Below, piece by piece: positions 42,453 through 52,319 of a DNA stretch of 64,000 nucleotides. This DNA comes from Cristatella mucedo. Its lineage: Eukaryota > Bryozoa > Phylactolaemata > Cristatellidae. Under the pieces are notes generated by a model that had not been told where the DNA came from, searched no databases, and saw nothing but the letters and a program-made list of their open reading frames with translations. Made by a program: the position numbers and the translations under genes. Position 1 is the first letter of the stretch. Each line of letters opens with the position of its first letter. Location: NCBI GenBank assembly GCA_009760855.2, contig WPIO01000013.1:4641001-4705000 (forward strand). The letters are read 5' to 3'.

Positions 42453-45400
42453 ATGGGGCCGTCGGTGCGCGAGCCACACCAAGCCGAGCTGTAGCTCGTT
42501 GTCACAGCTTAGGCTCAAGCAAAAGACCCTGCAAATGTGGCAAAGCTGTTGGTTGTCTGGTTTCGTTACCCATCTCTCTTTGAGCTGCTTTCTAAGGGAT
42601 GTGTGCTTTCACGGTGCATTCTCCTTTCCAGGCCGAACCGTGTAGCACAGTCCATGTTGTGTGTGGGATGAACAATCCTTCTGGGACTTTAAAGATGCTC
42701 TCAGCTTGCTGGATCGGCACCCTATGCTGCTTGCAGGAGTGCTTTCAGTGATGGGTGCTAATTTTGCAGGCTGGTGCAACCTTGCTTTGTTTGCTTGACT
42801 AACTTTTTTTAATGCCAAGTATTTTGGAAATCCAAATATTCTGGCATATATTGCCAAATTGAATCCCACAGGGCTCCCAATGGGGCAGTGAGGCAATGGT
42901 GCTGCCACTGTGTGGTGGTAAATGGAACACCAGGCAGAGATCTGAGGAGGGTAGTTAAACAACAGATAGCCCAATGGTTTGGCTCGGACTGCAGTTGTAT
43001 CAGCCTCATGTTTTGGTAATGCTTAATAGTGTAGATATTGGCTTGTGCACGATGTCCTGACGTAGGTTGGATGTAAACAGCACACATGATGAAGTTAGAA
43101 GTATCAACCTATGAAATTTTGAATTCTTGGCTTAGTACTCTGAAGTTATTGATTATGCTGATTTGATTACGTTATGTCACTATTACGTTATGTCACTATG
43201 TCACTATCACTATTCCCCTTTGTGATACTTACACTCAGGCAAAAAAAGTTCTTGCAATATGGTCGCTGCTGCTATAGCTGTAAACTAGTTCGTTTAATAG
43301 CAGGGTTTTCTACAATGCCAGACATACTGAAGTTATTCAAATATGTGTAAATATTAATTGACTACCCAAAAACAAATACGTGCTGTTGGAATGTATGCGT
43401 TTAGTGTGACGTCCCCCCACGATTCTTTATGTCCTCTTTGTCTGGCCGGAATAGAGGTAGCCATTGTCTGCATTGTCTCTTCTACTGTAGCATATTCCAA
43501 AGAACTTGAGTTTTATTGAAAGGTCGGCTACTTTGTCTATCTTTGTGTTACTGGCCCCACGAGTAGTAGGAGCAATTTGTTTGTAACCTAGTATCATGAA
43601 GTTTATTAGGGTTATGCAGACTACCAGATAGATTGCCTGTCACCAATGTAAAGCTACGCCAGTGAGATTGGAGTTTCCCAAGCAAGAGTGTACACTGTTT
43701 AACTTTAGACTATCGGTAATCTTTTAGGAATACTTTGCTTTCGTTATTGCTCATTTAGCTTTATCTGTGCACGTCCAGAGTCTTTGTGCTGCTCTTGAAA
43801 GCTTGATTTGCTATGCTTTAAATGCTTTCTGCTTTTAGTGGGTGCAGCAATTTGACTATCTGTTTTGGTTTATATCTTAGCTGGTTTGATTGTTTGTGAG
43901 GATGCTGCACTTCGTGGTTCATATGGTCATTGTGTTGCAGTTTATAAAGAGATCCATGAATGAATATTAATTAGTATAGCACCGAAAGACCTAGTTTGTC
44001 GTGCCAGGTTACTCTACAATCGCCGAGGCAATAAGCTTTGTGAAAGCAAGACCAGTAGTTAATACTCTCCCTATGGAGGCCTCCGTAAGGCAAATTCATA
44101 ATCTGTAACACCATCCAGCAACAACGAAAACTTAAATATGTATCGCCGGTGCAAACTTGCAAACGAGAAGCTTTCAATGCTGTAGGTTAGGTTGACTCTG
44201 CACGACTCAATTCAGGCGAGGGTCTACCAAGTCAGTTTGGTATTTGAAGGAAATTCCTTTAATGTCTTGAATCCCAACTAGATGTCACCCCTACAAGACA
44301 ATGACCCAGAGATTGTGCGAGGAAGTGCACACAGAGGGGGGACCCAAACGACGATGTATCGCTTTCTGTTTGGAGGTGGCTCGGTTGGATCGCTAGTTGA
44401 AAGTTACCCATCGATCTAATCTCACTAAGTCGGATGCTACCCAGAAGGAGTTCACAGTAGTAAGAAGGGTTTAAGTAGAGATTTTCACGATGAGTGTCAC
44501 GATGAACGTTTGGGAAGGAAGGGTTTCTTCAGCCGACACCACACCACAGAACACAATCTCAGTGCGATTCTTACTTGTTGCGTACCGTGCTTTCATAGTT
44601 TTTATAGTCTGCTGATCCTAATGTCGATGAATTTTGTAGCTTAACGCTGATGACTTCACGAATTTTGATTACATATTCGGTTTCGACTTCGGCAACATGA
44701 GGTTAGTAGCTGCATTATTTAATGCAGCTGTCTTGATCAGCAATTGATGTTACTGCTATGGAGTGGTAATTCTCTCGGGTGGATCACGGAAGATCTCGCA
44801 CATGATCTGACGTGATACTAGGGAGCTGTGTGTCGTCGGCTAGCAAACGCTACCCGTCTTTTTGGTGTTCACCACGTGGGCATAGCGATGATTGTTTCAA
44901 AGAGGAACCACAACCTTTCCGGAGGCCGCCAATCGCAGGAAAGCAGGGAGGGGGCGAACATGGCCATGCAATCCGACCCTCCCTCTCCGGCCGTCCAGGC
45001 GTCACACACTCAGAGGGCGGGGGTAGTGTGGGACCTGCCGGGCTTCCTTCCTCACTTCCACGTGTCACGAATGACATCGTCAATAGCCCCAACAGCTGCC
45101 AGCAGTGCTGGACTTTTAGTTGTTTAAGGCTGCGATGATCTCGTCTAGCTGATATTTTCTAATTCACTGTTGGCTGCAGCCTGCAAACACCTTTGTTGTT
45201 GTATATCGTCTCCTTCCTTGTTCGATATCTTGTGTTCTTGACTTGTCTCGTAGCGCTTTCGTAATGTTACAACTTGCCCCTTCTGAATCAGCTATTTGTG
45301 TATCTATAGGCCGGCACTGTGATGGATTTAATGCCGTTGTTTGTCCTTTCCTGTATGTGTTCTTATAAAATTTTTTACTCTATCTTATGCAGCATACTTT

Positions 45401-47717
45401 ACTTCTGTGTGTCTAGTCTGATCTGTTGACTCTCGCATGCAAAGACAACACTGTTAAAAAAAGGCCGAGATTGCAGCTACACTTGTGTTGAACAACAGAG
45501 TTTACATGTCTTAGGGACACTTTTTTGTAATAAATGTGTGATATCTCGTTTAGCCAAGTCTACTGCCCCAAAGGCCTTATATTCCTTGCAACTCTTTCCT
45601 TCTATAACTGACATCGATGCCGTACTATGCTGGCACTTGTTCTGTGCTCAGCAACTATAAATTTGACTCTGTCCTTGCCTTTCCGACAGTGCAATCGCGG
45701 GAGTCACACCCAATGAAGCAACTGCAAAAATTGACATATTTGCATCTTTCGATCCCCTAGAACTAAAGGAGTTTGCTGATCCATATTACGTGAGTATCTG
45801 GTTTGCATAGCTGTGTGCATGAATGCCTTAACTTGCGCATACCTCCCAACCACTTGTCTTATTGATTTTGGTTGACTGCTCAGCTGCAGCTCCACAATTT
45901 ATGCAGCAAATGTTGCTCCTGCAGGCTGTGCTTGTAAGCTACCATGTAGCTTGCAGGTAATCCTAGGCTCTTGTACTAGCGCCTTGGATACACGTATGGT
46001 ACCAGCCTTGTTTGTAATGGCTATAATGCATTCTTGGTCATTTACCAAGCTTAATGATAAATATTTATTTGTCACTCTGTAGCTACTTTTATACGGCGAG
46101 TTTCTTCTGTCCTGCTTCTGTCCTGCATCGATCGTCCTCCTCGTCGGACGTTGACAGTTTTCCTTGAGTTCCTTGCTTCCTACTTGCTCCACCCCCTGAG
46201 AAATCATGGGAAAATCGCTTTTGTTAGTAAGTTAAGAAATGCCCGTGGCGATGCACGTGCCCCAGATGAATTTAAACCTTCCGAAATTACTTTTTTTTGC
46301 CAGCTGCCTCATGATTTCACAAAGCCACAAAAACCAAATTAAGAACTCGGTGCCCCAAAAACAGGGATTCTCGTAGAAATGCATCGATAGTTTTTCCAGT
46401 CAAATTGTGCGCCATGCTTTTCAAAGCAACGAAGAAGGCGTGCCCTTGATGTGGGGCCTGTGATTAGTAGTTTGTTCAGTCTAGCTTGGATGCTCTTGGC
46501 CGTACAGGAGGTAGAGTCATGCTCAGCATCTTAGTCTTCTTTCGGTCTTCAATGAGTCTTGCACTGCCCCTCCCTCAGTCGTTGGTGACGTCTGCACCAA
46601 CGACTGAAATAGATCAGAAGCTAGCCTGACCGCATAAATGCAGCTTTAGAGAACCGAATCTCTCTTAAGGTGATAATAATAATAAAAAATAATATATTTA
46701 TATAGCACTAATCAGAGAACTCAAATCTAGGCACTTTACATTTGCTGCAAAGGAAGCATGACCAAGTGGGTCAGTGGTAGCATGCTCAATGACAGCAAGC
46801 ATAGCATGGTAAGAGGTGACATGCATAGGGTCAGCATGCAAATATTGATAGTGCCAGCATGCACAGTGTCAGCACGTATAAGCACACAAAGGACGAACCG
46901 CACATGGACCGATAAAAAGCTGTGATAAAATAGATGTGTTTGTAGCTTCTTTTTAAATGTCAAGTCAGGGGATGTCGTGATTTACATATCCTGGAAGCGT
47001 GTCAGTTTGTTAGTGATAGCTAGCACAATTTCAGCATGCACAAGCATTCCCTGGGGTAATTCTCAGGGACCGAGCATAGGCTGTGAGGAACATGTGCGTT
47101 TTTTCATGCCGCCACTACCTTTTATTTGGTCATTCATTACGTAAAGGTATTCAAACAGTGCTGGCAGAATCCTTTTACATGCGCACACGCATGCACAAGC
47201 ATACAGACACCGGTATGACAAGCTAGAATTACTGGATATCGGAGGCACCGGGTTGCTAGTTTTGCTTGTTCGGTCGTTTGTGTCCATAAATTGATCGCAA
47301 ACTAAGATAATAGCCTGTTCTTATCTGTATTCGGATCGTGGTTTGCCCAGCCGAGAGGGGCGCATTGGATAATGGGTTCCCTTCCATCTAGCTGCCATCA
47401 GGCTTGTTTACAGTGTCTTAATTCGGTGTCCACGTATCTCGTACGTAGCTCCTGCATTGCAGTGGCTTCCTTCCTTGATGCATCATCTATCGCCCCTTTT
47501 GCCGTCTTGCGAACATATTGAGCCTTCTAGCTCTGGTATGGAGTATTTTTTAATGCATCTCAATGTATTGAAACCTGGATCTGTTGTTTGGCGTTCACTT
47601 GGTACCATCATGAACACGTTGTAGGGCGGACCTGTTGAATTTGAGGCGATGTATCAGCAGTGCCTTCGCTGCTGCACGTCGTTTTTAGATAGCTTCAGCT
47701 CTGCAGAAAGTCAATAG
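30300..47717 (+). CDS. ACP1: Low-molecular-weight protein tyrosine phosphatase, complete
   Basis: Cytosolic phosphatase that removes phosphate from phosphotyrosine proteins and small phosphoesters. Exons: 30300-30342, 33149-33222, 42237-42350, 44640-44701, 45690-45789, 47625-47717. They join in phase to 161 residues, against 158 in human. The P-loop C13-MGNCC-R19-S spans exons 1 and 2, with the second conserved cysteine at C18. YVDSCGTSACHVGDPPN matches the VDSAATS region. The catalytic acid is D128 in FADPYY, with tyrosines at 130 and 131. The C-terminal helix is FEAMYQQCLRCCTSFLD. The start lies in GCGCCACCATGG, an almost perfect Kozak context. All introns are GT-AG. Oddity: the segment usually written YILCMDESN is YIFGFDFGN here. 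Introns 1-3 hold many LINE and SINE copies. Confidence 0.96.
30632..30790 (+). mobile_element. SINE-1 copy
   Basis: Diverged head with TTGTCCCAGTGGCCC and an inner insertion. B-box region GTCGTGGGCTCGATCGAGCC, then the tail GAATTGAGATTAAGTTCGC and GGTGCTATAC. Confidence 0.75.
30791..31359. other. Intron 1 of LMW-PTP, unassigned
   Basis: No repeat-family match or gene recognised. Contains a small cluster of near-identical ACTAGA/ACTAAA words near 31330-31365. Confidence 0.35.
31360..31990 (+). mobile_element. LINE-B copy, degenerate
   Basis: Matches LINE-B over ATGAATATGGCTGCAAGGTT, CTCCTTCATACCTAGC and GCACACCGAAAGCCGCTTAT. Multiple stops and frameshifts. Confidence 0.75.
32268..32299. repeat. 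CAG/CTG palindromic triplet tract
   Basis: About six AGC triplets run directly into four TGC triplets, making a perfect inverted repeat with no spacer. Confidence 0.92.
32830..33010 (+). mobile_element. SINE-2 copy
   Basis: tRNA-like head with GCCGAGCGGCTGGGCGCTCG and a B-box region (GTGGGTTTCAGTCCTG). Then CAATCCTTTATTGCCCAC, ending GATCAGCTAA. A G9 run interrupts the head. Confidence 0.78.
33149..33222 (+). CDS. ACP1: LMW-PTP exon 2
   Basis: The acceptor TCTGCAG completes Gly15, then NCCRSPTAEAVLKHLIKERG and LEDQ. It carries Arg19 of the CX5R motif. Donor CAG|GTCAGT. Confidence 0.95.
33480..33625 (+). mobile_element. LINE-B 3' fragment, degenerate
   Basis: AAGCTGCTGGCTAATGTCG, GCATACTGAAAGCTGCTTAG and the following AAAATTCTCC correspond to the end of the LINE-B coding frame. 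Confidence 0.6.
33848..34195 (-). mobile_element. LINE-B copy, 3' part of an interrupted element
   Basis: On the - strand this is the LINE-B end, with tail GTCTGTCTGTCTGTAGCTCC at the low side. It stops at GAATA, where a LINE-A copy is inserted. The element resumes at 36119. Confidence 0.82.
34196..36118 (-). mobile_element. LINE-A, longest copy, with YADD reverse transcriptase
   Basis: 1923 bases on the - strand, flanked by GAATA on both sides as a target-site duplication. From the 5' side: linker (DDNIPTRKLFPIPGCTSM), then SNYRPVSLLPFLSKTLELVV, SSFRANHSTESALLRVYND, LLDLLAAFDT, GVPHGSVLGPVLFTVYTLL and FHFYADDTQLYLCFD. The C-terminal domain comes next ([35 protein letters not shown]), then the 3' UTR, hairpin and (AAT)n tail. 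In-frame stops and frameshifts (near 35430 and 35780) make it inactive. Motifs and the microsatellite tail place it near the CR1/L2 group. Confidence 0.9.
36119..36575 (-). mobile_element. LINE-B copy, 5' part of the interrupted element
   Basis: Continues the copy broken at 34195. The - strand shows the FDD-LKASLRRPLSYVATTFDP and LKLGTVYQDSLLKTLLASWF region equivalent to the start of the copy at 15840. Frameshifted. Confidence 0.78.
36576..37249. other. Intron 2 of LMW-PTP, unassigned
   Basis: No gene or repeat family recognised. Confidence 0.35.
37250..38050 (+). mobile_element. Degenerate LINE reverse-transcriptase region
   Basis: Frame fragments YHQVSLLFLSKTLEKIN, LPAAFDIIDHSV and an FYANDAQLY-like site are in the right order for a LINE reverse transcriptase. 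It is too decayed to assign to family A or B. Confidence 0.6.
38430..38605 (+). mobile_element. SINE-2 copy
   Basis: TCTTAGTCCACGAGATAAGG, B-box region CCGTGGGTTCGATTCCTATT, GGCAATTCTTTATCGTCCAC and the body TGATAGCCGTAAAGGC. It ends TTGAGTCAGCTAA. Confidence 0.82.
39200..39370 (+). mobile_element. LINE-A 3' end fragment
   Basis: GTGCGCTTATGCATGCTGAC of the 3' UTR, a deletion, then CAAGTGCCTAGAGTGAGATT and a TAATAATAATTATTA tail. Confidence 0.65.
39375..39770 (+). mobile_element. LINE-A 3' end with internal tandem expansion
   Basis: TTTAAAAAGAAACTCAAAAC through the 3' UTR, with a threefold 20-bp repeat at 39551-39610 and a duplicated CGCCTA segment. Ends in (ATT)n. Confidence 0.8.
39551..39610 (+). 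repeat. 20-bp x3 tandem repeat
   Basis: Three identical units of CCTGTGCATGTCATCCTTAA. Other LINE-A copies have a single unit at this place. Confidence 0.95.
39775..40260. other. Intron 2 of LMW-PTP, unassigned
   Basis: No gene or family repeat recognised. Confidence 0.35.
40265..40352 (+). mobile_element. LINE-A 3' tail remnant
   Basis: AAATGTAAAGTGCACCGAAAG, AGTTTTCTGAGAGCGCAATA and ACAAATGTATTG fit the hairpin and tail only. Confidence 0.6.
40665..40840 (-). mobile_element. LINE-A 3' UTR fragment
   Basis: (AAT)n tail, TTGATAAAGCACCCTCAGAG hairpin and the first 100 bases of the 3' UTR, ending at CAGGGTCAGCATGC by 5' truncation. Confidence 0.82.
40941..41035. repeat. Higher-order (CTAT)n tract
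   Basis: Units of 18, 22, 22 and 22 bases plus a partial one, each made of AG followed by CTAT tetramers. Confidence 0.95.
41095..41460 (+). mobile_element. LINE-A 3' end copy
   Basis: AACTGCCTCCCGACCTGCGT, TTTAAAAGGAACCTAAAAAC, the 3' UTR, then AAAGCGCCCAGAGAGAGATT and GGGCGCTTTATCAAGTGAAT with an ATTATTATG tail. Confidence 0.86.
41628..41765 (-). mobile_element. SINE-1 copy
   Basis: Reverse complement of the family. Tail TTTTGTATAGCGCCCCAAGA at the low end, B-box region GGGGCTTGAGCCCACGACC, A-box end CACCTTAACTGCTGGACC. Confidence 0.88.
42237..42350 (+). CDS. ACP1: LMW-PTP exon 3
   Basis: Acceptor TACCGTAG, then WYVDSCGTSACHVGDPPNEK and ATHSISTDHIGRQ. Donor CAG|GTGAGA, phase 0. A (GA)n tract follows 64 bases later. 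Confidence 0.95.
42396..42418. repeat. 9-bp perfect hairpin beside exon 3
   Basis: TCTCCGGCG, a 5-base loop, then CGCCGGAGA. It lies 46 bases after the exon 3 donor and leads straight into (GA)n. Confidence 0.9.
42414..42447. repeat. (GA)n microsatellite
   Basis: About 34 bases of GA repeat in intron 3 of the phosphatase gene. Confidence 0.95.
42448..44639. other. Intron 3 of LMW-PTP, largely unassigned
   Basis: No gene recognised. The region is notably free of the LINE and SINE families, apart from a doubtful hairpin-like remnant near 43640-43700. Confidence 0.4.
44640..44701 (+). CDS. ACP1: LMW-PTP exon 4
   Basis: Acceptor ATTTTGTAG, then LNADDFTNFDYIFGFDFGNM and two bases of Ser. Donor AG|GTTAGT. 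The DDFxxFDYI block is typical, and the following residues diverge from the usual CMDESN. Confidence 0.92.
44702..45689. other. Intron 4 of LMW-PTP, unassigned
   Basis: A GC-richer patch near 44815-45110 is open in several frames, but I recognised no protein and no repeat. Confidence 0.35.
45690..45789 (+). CDS. ACP1: LMW-PTP exon 5
   Basis: The acceptor TTCCGACAG completes Ser98, then AIAGVTPNEATAKIDIFAS, FDPLELKEFADPYY. It holds the catalytic Asp128. Donor TAC|GTGAGT. Confidence 0.95.
46670..46990 (-). mobile_element. LINE-A 3' fragment
   Basis: A/T-rich tail, decayed hairpin (TAGCACTAATCAGAGAACTC), 3' UTR and the last codons (TFKKKLQTHLFYHSFLSVHV on the - strand). Confidence 0.78.
46991..47624. 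other. Intron 5 of LMW-PTP, unassigned
   Basis: Nothing recognised beyond ordinary intron sequence. Confidence 0.4.
47625..47717 (+). CDS. ACP1: LMW-PTP exon 6 (terminal)
   Basis: Acceptor CGTTGTAG, then GGPVEFEAMYQQCLRCCTSF and LDSFSSAESQ before TAG at 47715-47717. Confidence 0.95.
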   Translation, partial: GGPVEFEAMYQQCLRCCTSFLDSFSSAESQ

Positions 47718-47843
47718 GCATTTGGCTGTTGGCAGCGACTTGTCACAAGCAGTTTTTAATAGTTACTGCTTGCTTCCTGGCCATTTACCAGTTGTTGATG
47801 TTCGAAAGAAATTGGCCATTGACATTTGCATCATCATTTAGTC

Positions 47844-47849
47844 AATAAA
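47844..47849 (+). terminator. LMW-PTP poly(A) signal
   Basis: Canonical AATAAA, 127 bases after the stop codon and just before a LINE-B copy. Confidence 0.8.
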
Positions 47850-47934
47850 GAAGAGAAGTGAAAACATTTGTTTGCAAAATGCACCGGAAGCTCGTGCAGC
47901 AGTCATTCAGCGCGCAACGCTATGACGTAGTGAC

Positions 47935-48420
47935 CGAATGTATCTCCGGCTCCACAAAGACCAAGTGGGTGCTACGCAGGAGAGTTTTCCACAGTGCACC
48001 CAAAGCATAAGTGGCCTTCTTTTTTGTGCATGTGGTTGCGAACACACTTCCTCTCACGCAACAAAGAGAAAGTGAGAACCATGGCTCAGTCAGGAGGGCA
48101 GTTGAGGTGGTGAGTAGGATAGGAGTAGCAGCCCAGAACGGCAGGAAAGGATGTGGCGTAGGCGGGAGCAAGAGAGTAGATGTCATTGAGTTGTGGAGGT
48201 AAGATCCACAGCTTAGCACCTCCAGGGCAAAAGCTCCTGTCGCCAACGGTCTTGAAGCAAAGGAACGGCACAACAAATTTGCTTACCATAAAGAACCTGT
48301 GGGCACGAGGAGGCTGAAAATGGTGCATCAGTTCAGCCAGGTTTGAAGGAGCCAAGCCCAGGCCTTGTAAGTCAGCATACAAACTATGCAGTTTTCGCAC
48401 GAAGGCTGTGCCAGTGCTCC
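47935..48420 (-). mobile_element. LINE-B copy
   Basis: 3' end at the low side (TGTATCTCCGGCTCCACAAA). The - strand C-terminal frame is readable in pieces (APSNLAELMHHFQPPRAHRF, VGDRSFCPGGAKLW). It starts just past the phosphatase poly(A) signal. Confidence 0.82.
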
Positions 48421-48639
48421 AGTTAATATTTTGCCATAATGTAATTTCGTTATCTCCCTTAGCAACTCGCTAAGCCATGGCAACTATGTAATCATGGTGC
48501 TTGGGAACTGTTTTTTGTTTGGTCATAACCCAGGCAGGACATGGTATCCAGTAACCTATGCATCAATCTCGACAAAGCAAAGTACGCCGATGAGGAGGGC
48601 TGCATACATGGGTCAGAAGAGGCGAAGAATGAGTGGCAT

Positions 48640-48785
48640 AAATTCTTTGTATAGCACCATAAGGGAACTTAGCTCTATTCAGGCGGTTCACACATGCCCC
48701 GGGACTCAAGCCTGGGACCTCGGCAAACTGCATGCACCTTAACCTTGATTAGGGCAAGCACCTTAGCTACTGGCCCTAACCAGTA
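48640..48785 (-). mobile_element. SINE-1 copy
   Basis: Tail TTTGTATAGCACCATAAGGG at the low end, B-box region GGGACTCAAGCCTGGGACC and A-box end AGCACCTTAGCTACTGGCCC. Confidence 0.8.
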
Positions 48786-49079
48786 CTTGGGTGATACGCA
48801 GGCGATGTTTCTATAACGAACTCAAAGCCTAGGCCGCCTTCTGTAGCGACTGAGAGGCAAAAACGTCAAAGAAATAGTGCCTGATCGTGCAACGAGAAAA
48901 CCGTTCTGCATCTATACTCGAGGCGTTCAACAGCATCGGCATTCCTTGCTCATGCTGGAGGATTGATAGGATATCGTCATCACGGGCCAATGAATAAGCA
49001 TGTGAACCCTGATTTTGTCGTGTTAGTGCTCGCACAAGCAAGATGCACTATAATGTAAAGCACTGACAAAATAGGTATT

Positions 49080-50266
49080 AAAAGTCTCAACCAGCTAGTC
49101 CTTGATGGTAGGTATAGTTGCTCAAGCTGTTCTCTTAATGAAGCCAATCAGGAGTCACATTATAATCCCTTCTACCATTCCTATAAAAGATTCTAGAACG
49201 AGTCGTGGCAGACCAGCTTAACTCATATATTGAAACTTATAACCTTGCTAGTAAGCTCCAGTCTGGTTTCAAAGCTAATCACTCCACAGAGTCAGCATTG
49301 CTTCGGGTGTATAATGACCTACTTAGGAATGCAGACTTAGGTAGAGTATCTCTGCTTGTTTTGGTCGACCTTTCGGTAGCTTGATAATATCGATCACCAA
49401 GTCCTTCTTGAGCGACTCTCATCTCGCCTTGGCATCACTGGCACTGCTCTGCAGTGGTTCAGGTCAGACTTCAGAGTATCGATGTGAATAAACAAAGACC
49501 ATCCGATTAACCTCTAAAGTATGGTGTATCTCAGGGCTCTGTGCTCGGTTCCGTTCTTTTCGCGGTTTCTACTCTACCCCTCTCTCTCTCTCTCTTGCCG
49601 ATCTGATTGCCAGGCTCAATCTAGGCTTTCACTTCTATGCAGATGACACTCAGTTGTATCTTTGCTTTGATCCCTCCAAGCACTTCAGCACATCGAATTC
49701 TCTCAGCTCCTTTGTTGCATGTATTGATGACATCCGCACATGGATGGCAGCAAAATTTTGTAAAAAGAATAGTGATAAAACCAACTTACTAGTTATATGC
49801 AAATGAAGTGCGATTCAGGAACTGGAATGGTTAACACTCACAATAGGCTGTGCTAGCATATCTTCTGTTGAATTTGCACGAAATCTAGGTGCCCTGTTCC
49901 AAAGTGACCTTTCGTAAGACAACCAAATGAGCTCCACAGTCAAGTCTGCCTACTTTTAGCTACATAACATTGCTAGAATTCGGGCTTGTTTAGACAGGGT
50001 AGAACTTCTAAATTGGTCCATGAAGTTGTGATGTCCAGTCTCGACTTCTGTAACTCACTGCTTGCCGGTCTACCGGCCTATGCATTCAGGCGCTTACAGC
50101 TTGTGCAAAACTGCAGCTAGGCTTGTATGTCGTGAGCGTCGCAGTTGTCACGTCTCACCACTTCTCGCCGATCTGCTTCCAAGTCAAGCAATGCGTCGAC
50201 TTCAAGGTTCTGTTACTACTCACTTTTAGGTCCCTTTATTCTTTGGCTCCGGCCTACCTATCAGAT
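49080..50266 (+). mobile_element. LINE-A copy, degenerate, 5' part (interrupted)
   Basis: RT and C-terminal regions on the + strand (LASKLQSGFKANHSTESALLR, FHFYADDTQLYLCFDPS). Contains stops and a CT-rich expansion near 49577. Interrupted at AGAT (50263-50266) by an antisense LINE-B. Confidence 0.85.
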
Positions 50267-50479
50267 GTATGTATGTATCTCTGTCTGTAACTCCACAAAG
50301 TCATAAACCGTATGGGTGTTACGCAGGAGAGTTTTGTGTAGCGCACTCACAGCCTATGCGGCTTTCGGTACGCATTCGGTAGCCAACAGACTTCGTCTCG
50401 CGCAACAAAGGGAAAGTGGGAAGCGTAGCAGAGTCAGCAGAGCAGTTGAGGTAGTGAGTAGCATGGAAGTAGCAGCTCT
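50267..50479 (-). mobile_element. LINE-B fragment nested in LINE-A
   Basis: 213 bases: tail GTATGTATGTATCT at the low side, then the LINE-B 3' end. Flanked by AGAT on both sides (50263-50266 and 50480-50483). Confidence 0.88.
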
Positions 50480-50935
50480 AGATCTACTCCTGACCAGGCT
50501 AAGCATAGTACCTATCGCTTTTCTGAATTTAATCTTATAACCATACCTCGTACAAACCTCATCCATTGGAGGCTGTGCCTTTAGTTTGTCTGTTCTCAAA
50601 GCTTGGAACTCATTTGTGACTTGCGTCACTTCTTTTGACGTTTCCACATTTAAAAAGAAAACTAAAAACGCATCACAGCATTTATTACAGCATTTAGTGG
50701 GTCCCTGTGATTTGACCTTTATGTGCTTCTGCGTGCTGACACTGGGCATGCTGCCGCAAACCATACTTGCATGCTGAAGCTGTGAATGTCACCACTAACC
50801 GTATTATTCTTGTTGTTATTGAGCATGCTACCACTAACCGTTCGACTGTTCTTCGTTTTCAGTAAATTTCAAGTGCCTAGAATGTGATGGATCTCTCTGA
50901 GGGCACTATATAAAATGTATTATTATTATTATACA
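50480..50935 (+). mobile_element. LINE-A copy, 3' part (after nested LINE-B)
   Basis: Resumes at AGATCTACTCCTGACCAGGC, then AAAACTAAAAACGCATCACA, the 3' UTR, CAAGTGCCTAGAATGTGATG and an ATTATTATTATTATAC tail. Confidence 0.85.
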
Positions 50936-51117
50936 ATGTTAGGTTTATGGATGGTGCTGTTTCAATTCGTGCAAGTTAGCGAGAGGGAAGACACTAGACG
51001 AGTTGCTTCATTACGTCGAGATTCAAGGCAAGAGTTCGAGCTTAGCTTAACAGACAGCGAAAACACCACGATGGGTCCAAGCTTTCCAGCTGGCTTCAAT
51101 AACAAGTACAATAAATA

Positions 51118-51295
51118 TTAGCCGAATTTTTAAGCCGCCTCATTTGTACAGCGGCGAAAGAACTTCAACGGCTATATTCACCACTTGCGGCTAGCAATAC
51201 AGGATCGCCAACTACTGGATTCAATGCCACGACATCGGTCGCAAAGAGCCAGCACCTTACCTCCTGGGCTATCGCGGTTCTCGTCTGCCGCGGCT
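51118..51295 (-). mobile_element. SINE-2 copy
   Basis: On the - strand: ATAGCCCAGGAGGTAAGGTG (A box), GTGGCATTGAATCCAG (B box), GGCGATCCTGTATTGC, then CCGCTGTACAAATGAGGCGG and a CGGCTAA end. Confidence 0.75.
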
Positions 51296-51579
51296 CGCTC
51301 AGTAGCAATTCGAGGGCTACAGAGAGACGGCGTGATGCAGGTCAAATGACGGCCCTTGACCATCTGGAATCTAAGCCGAGATCTTTGCAATTGTAATGCC
51401 TCCAGAGCGGAGGCTGTGCGAAGAGCACGCTCCTCTGCTCCAGGTGCACAGGATGAGACCAGCAGGGAGCAAAGGAGGAGACCCTTTGGGTGAGCGGTTA
51501 AGAAACAGAAATTACGCGGTGCTTTTCTTTGGCTCCCAGGTGGAGTGGGCGTATCAGCCTTCTTTGTGAATTTGTCATT

Positions 51580-52065
51580 AAGTCTGGGGTCGTTGTGATT
51601 TCAGTCTGGAGCTATTTCCAAACTTTGGAAGCCTAAGAGCTGAGGGTATGGTCTCCAAAGGATTCGAGCTTCGTTAGAGGTGGAACCAAACGATCAGATT
51701 CAAAGGAGCAGGTAGTGTGATAGGATGTTCTATTGGAAAGTGTCTCAGATAGCTAGGCTGGAGCAAGAGAATGAAGTAAGTGAGAGTACTCTGGATTTGA
51801 CACGCTGCTTGAGGACGGTCAGTACAGTTCGGTGGGAAGTTTTGTCCTGCGGCCGCTGCGATGTTCGCTAGGCAGAAAATTCCTGCTGCACCGTTTCGCG
51901 CCACCTGCATGCGTCTTACAGCGCAAGGGAAAAATCCTGCAACGCGCGAATGACAGAAATCGACACGGGTTGTCTTAAATGCACGGTCAGCTTCACTGTG
52001 GAGTCCGTATCTAAGTAGATCAGAATTTGTTTTGGATGTTACATACACAGCTGAAAATGTTAACG
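51580..52065 (-). mobile_element. LINE-A copy, strongly degenerate
   Basis: The - strand fragment FKTTRVDFCHSRVAGFFPCA, VRRMQVARNGAAGIFCLAN matches the LINE-A C-terminal order, with many substitutions. Confidence 0.6.
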
Positions 52066-52147
52066 CTTGGCGATTACATTGAACTGAGGACCACTAATGG
52101 AATAATGGCCGCGATCATGAGCCGAGGCATCATGAGCAGCGCGATAA

Positions 52148-52195
52148 TATATATAATATATATGATATATATATATGATATATATAATATATAAT
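52148..52195. repeat. AT dinucleotide-rich tract
   Basis: ATAT and GATATAT words over about 48 bases. Confidence 0.85.
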
Positions 52196-52319
52196 CAAGT
52201 ATGGAATAAGATCAATAGTACACTTGCGACCAGTGTACAAGGTGTGAGCATGCATGACCAAAGTCTCCGCTCCGTGGAGCAATGGTCTGCCGGTCATTGC
52301 GCTGAGCGTGAGCTACTCC

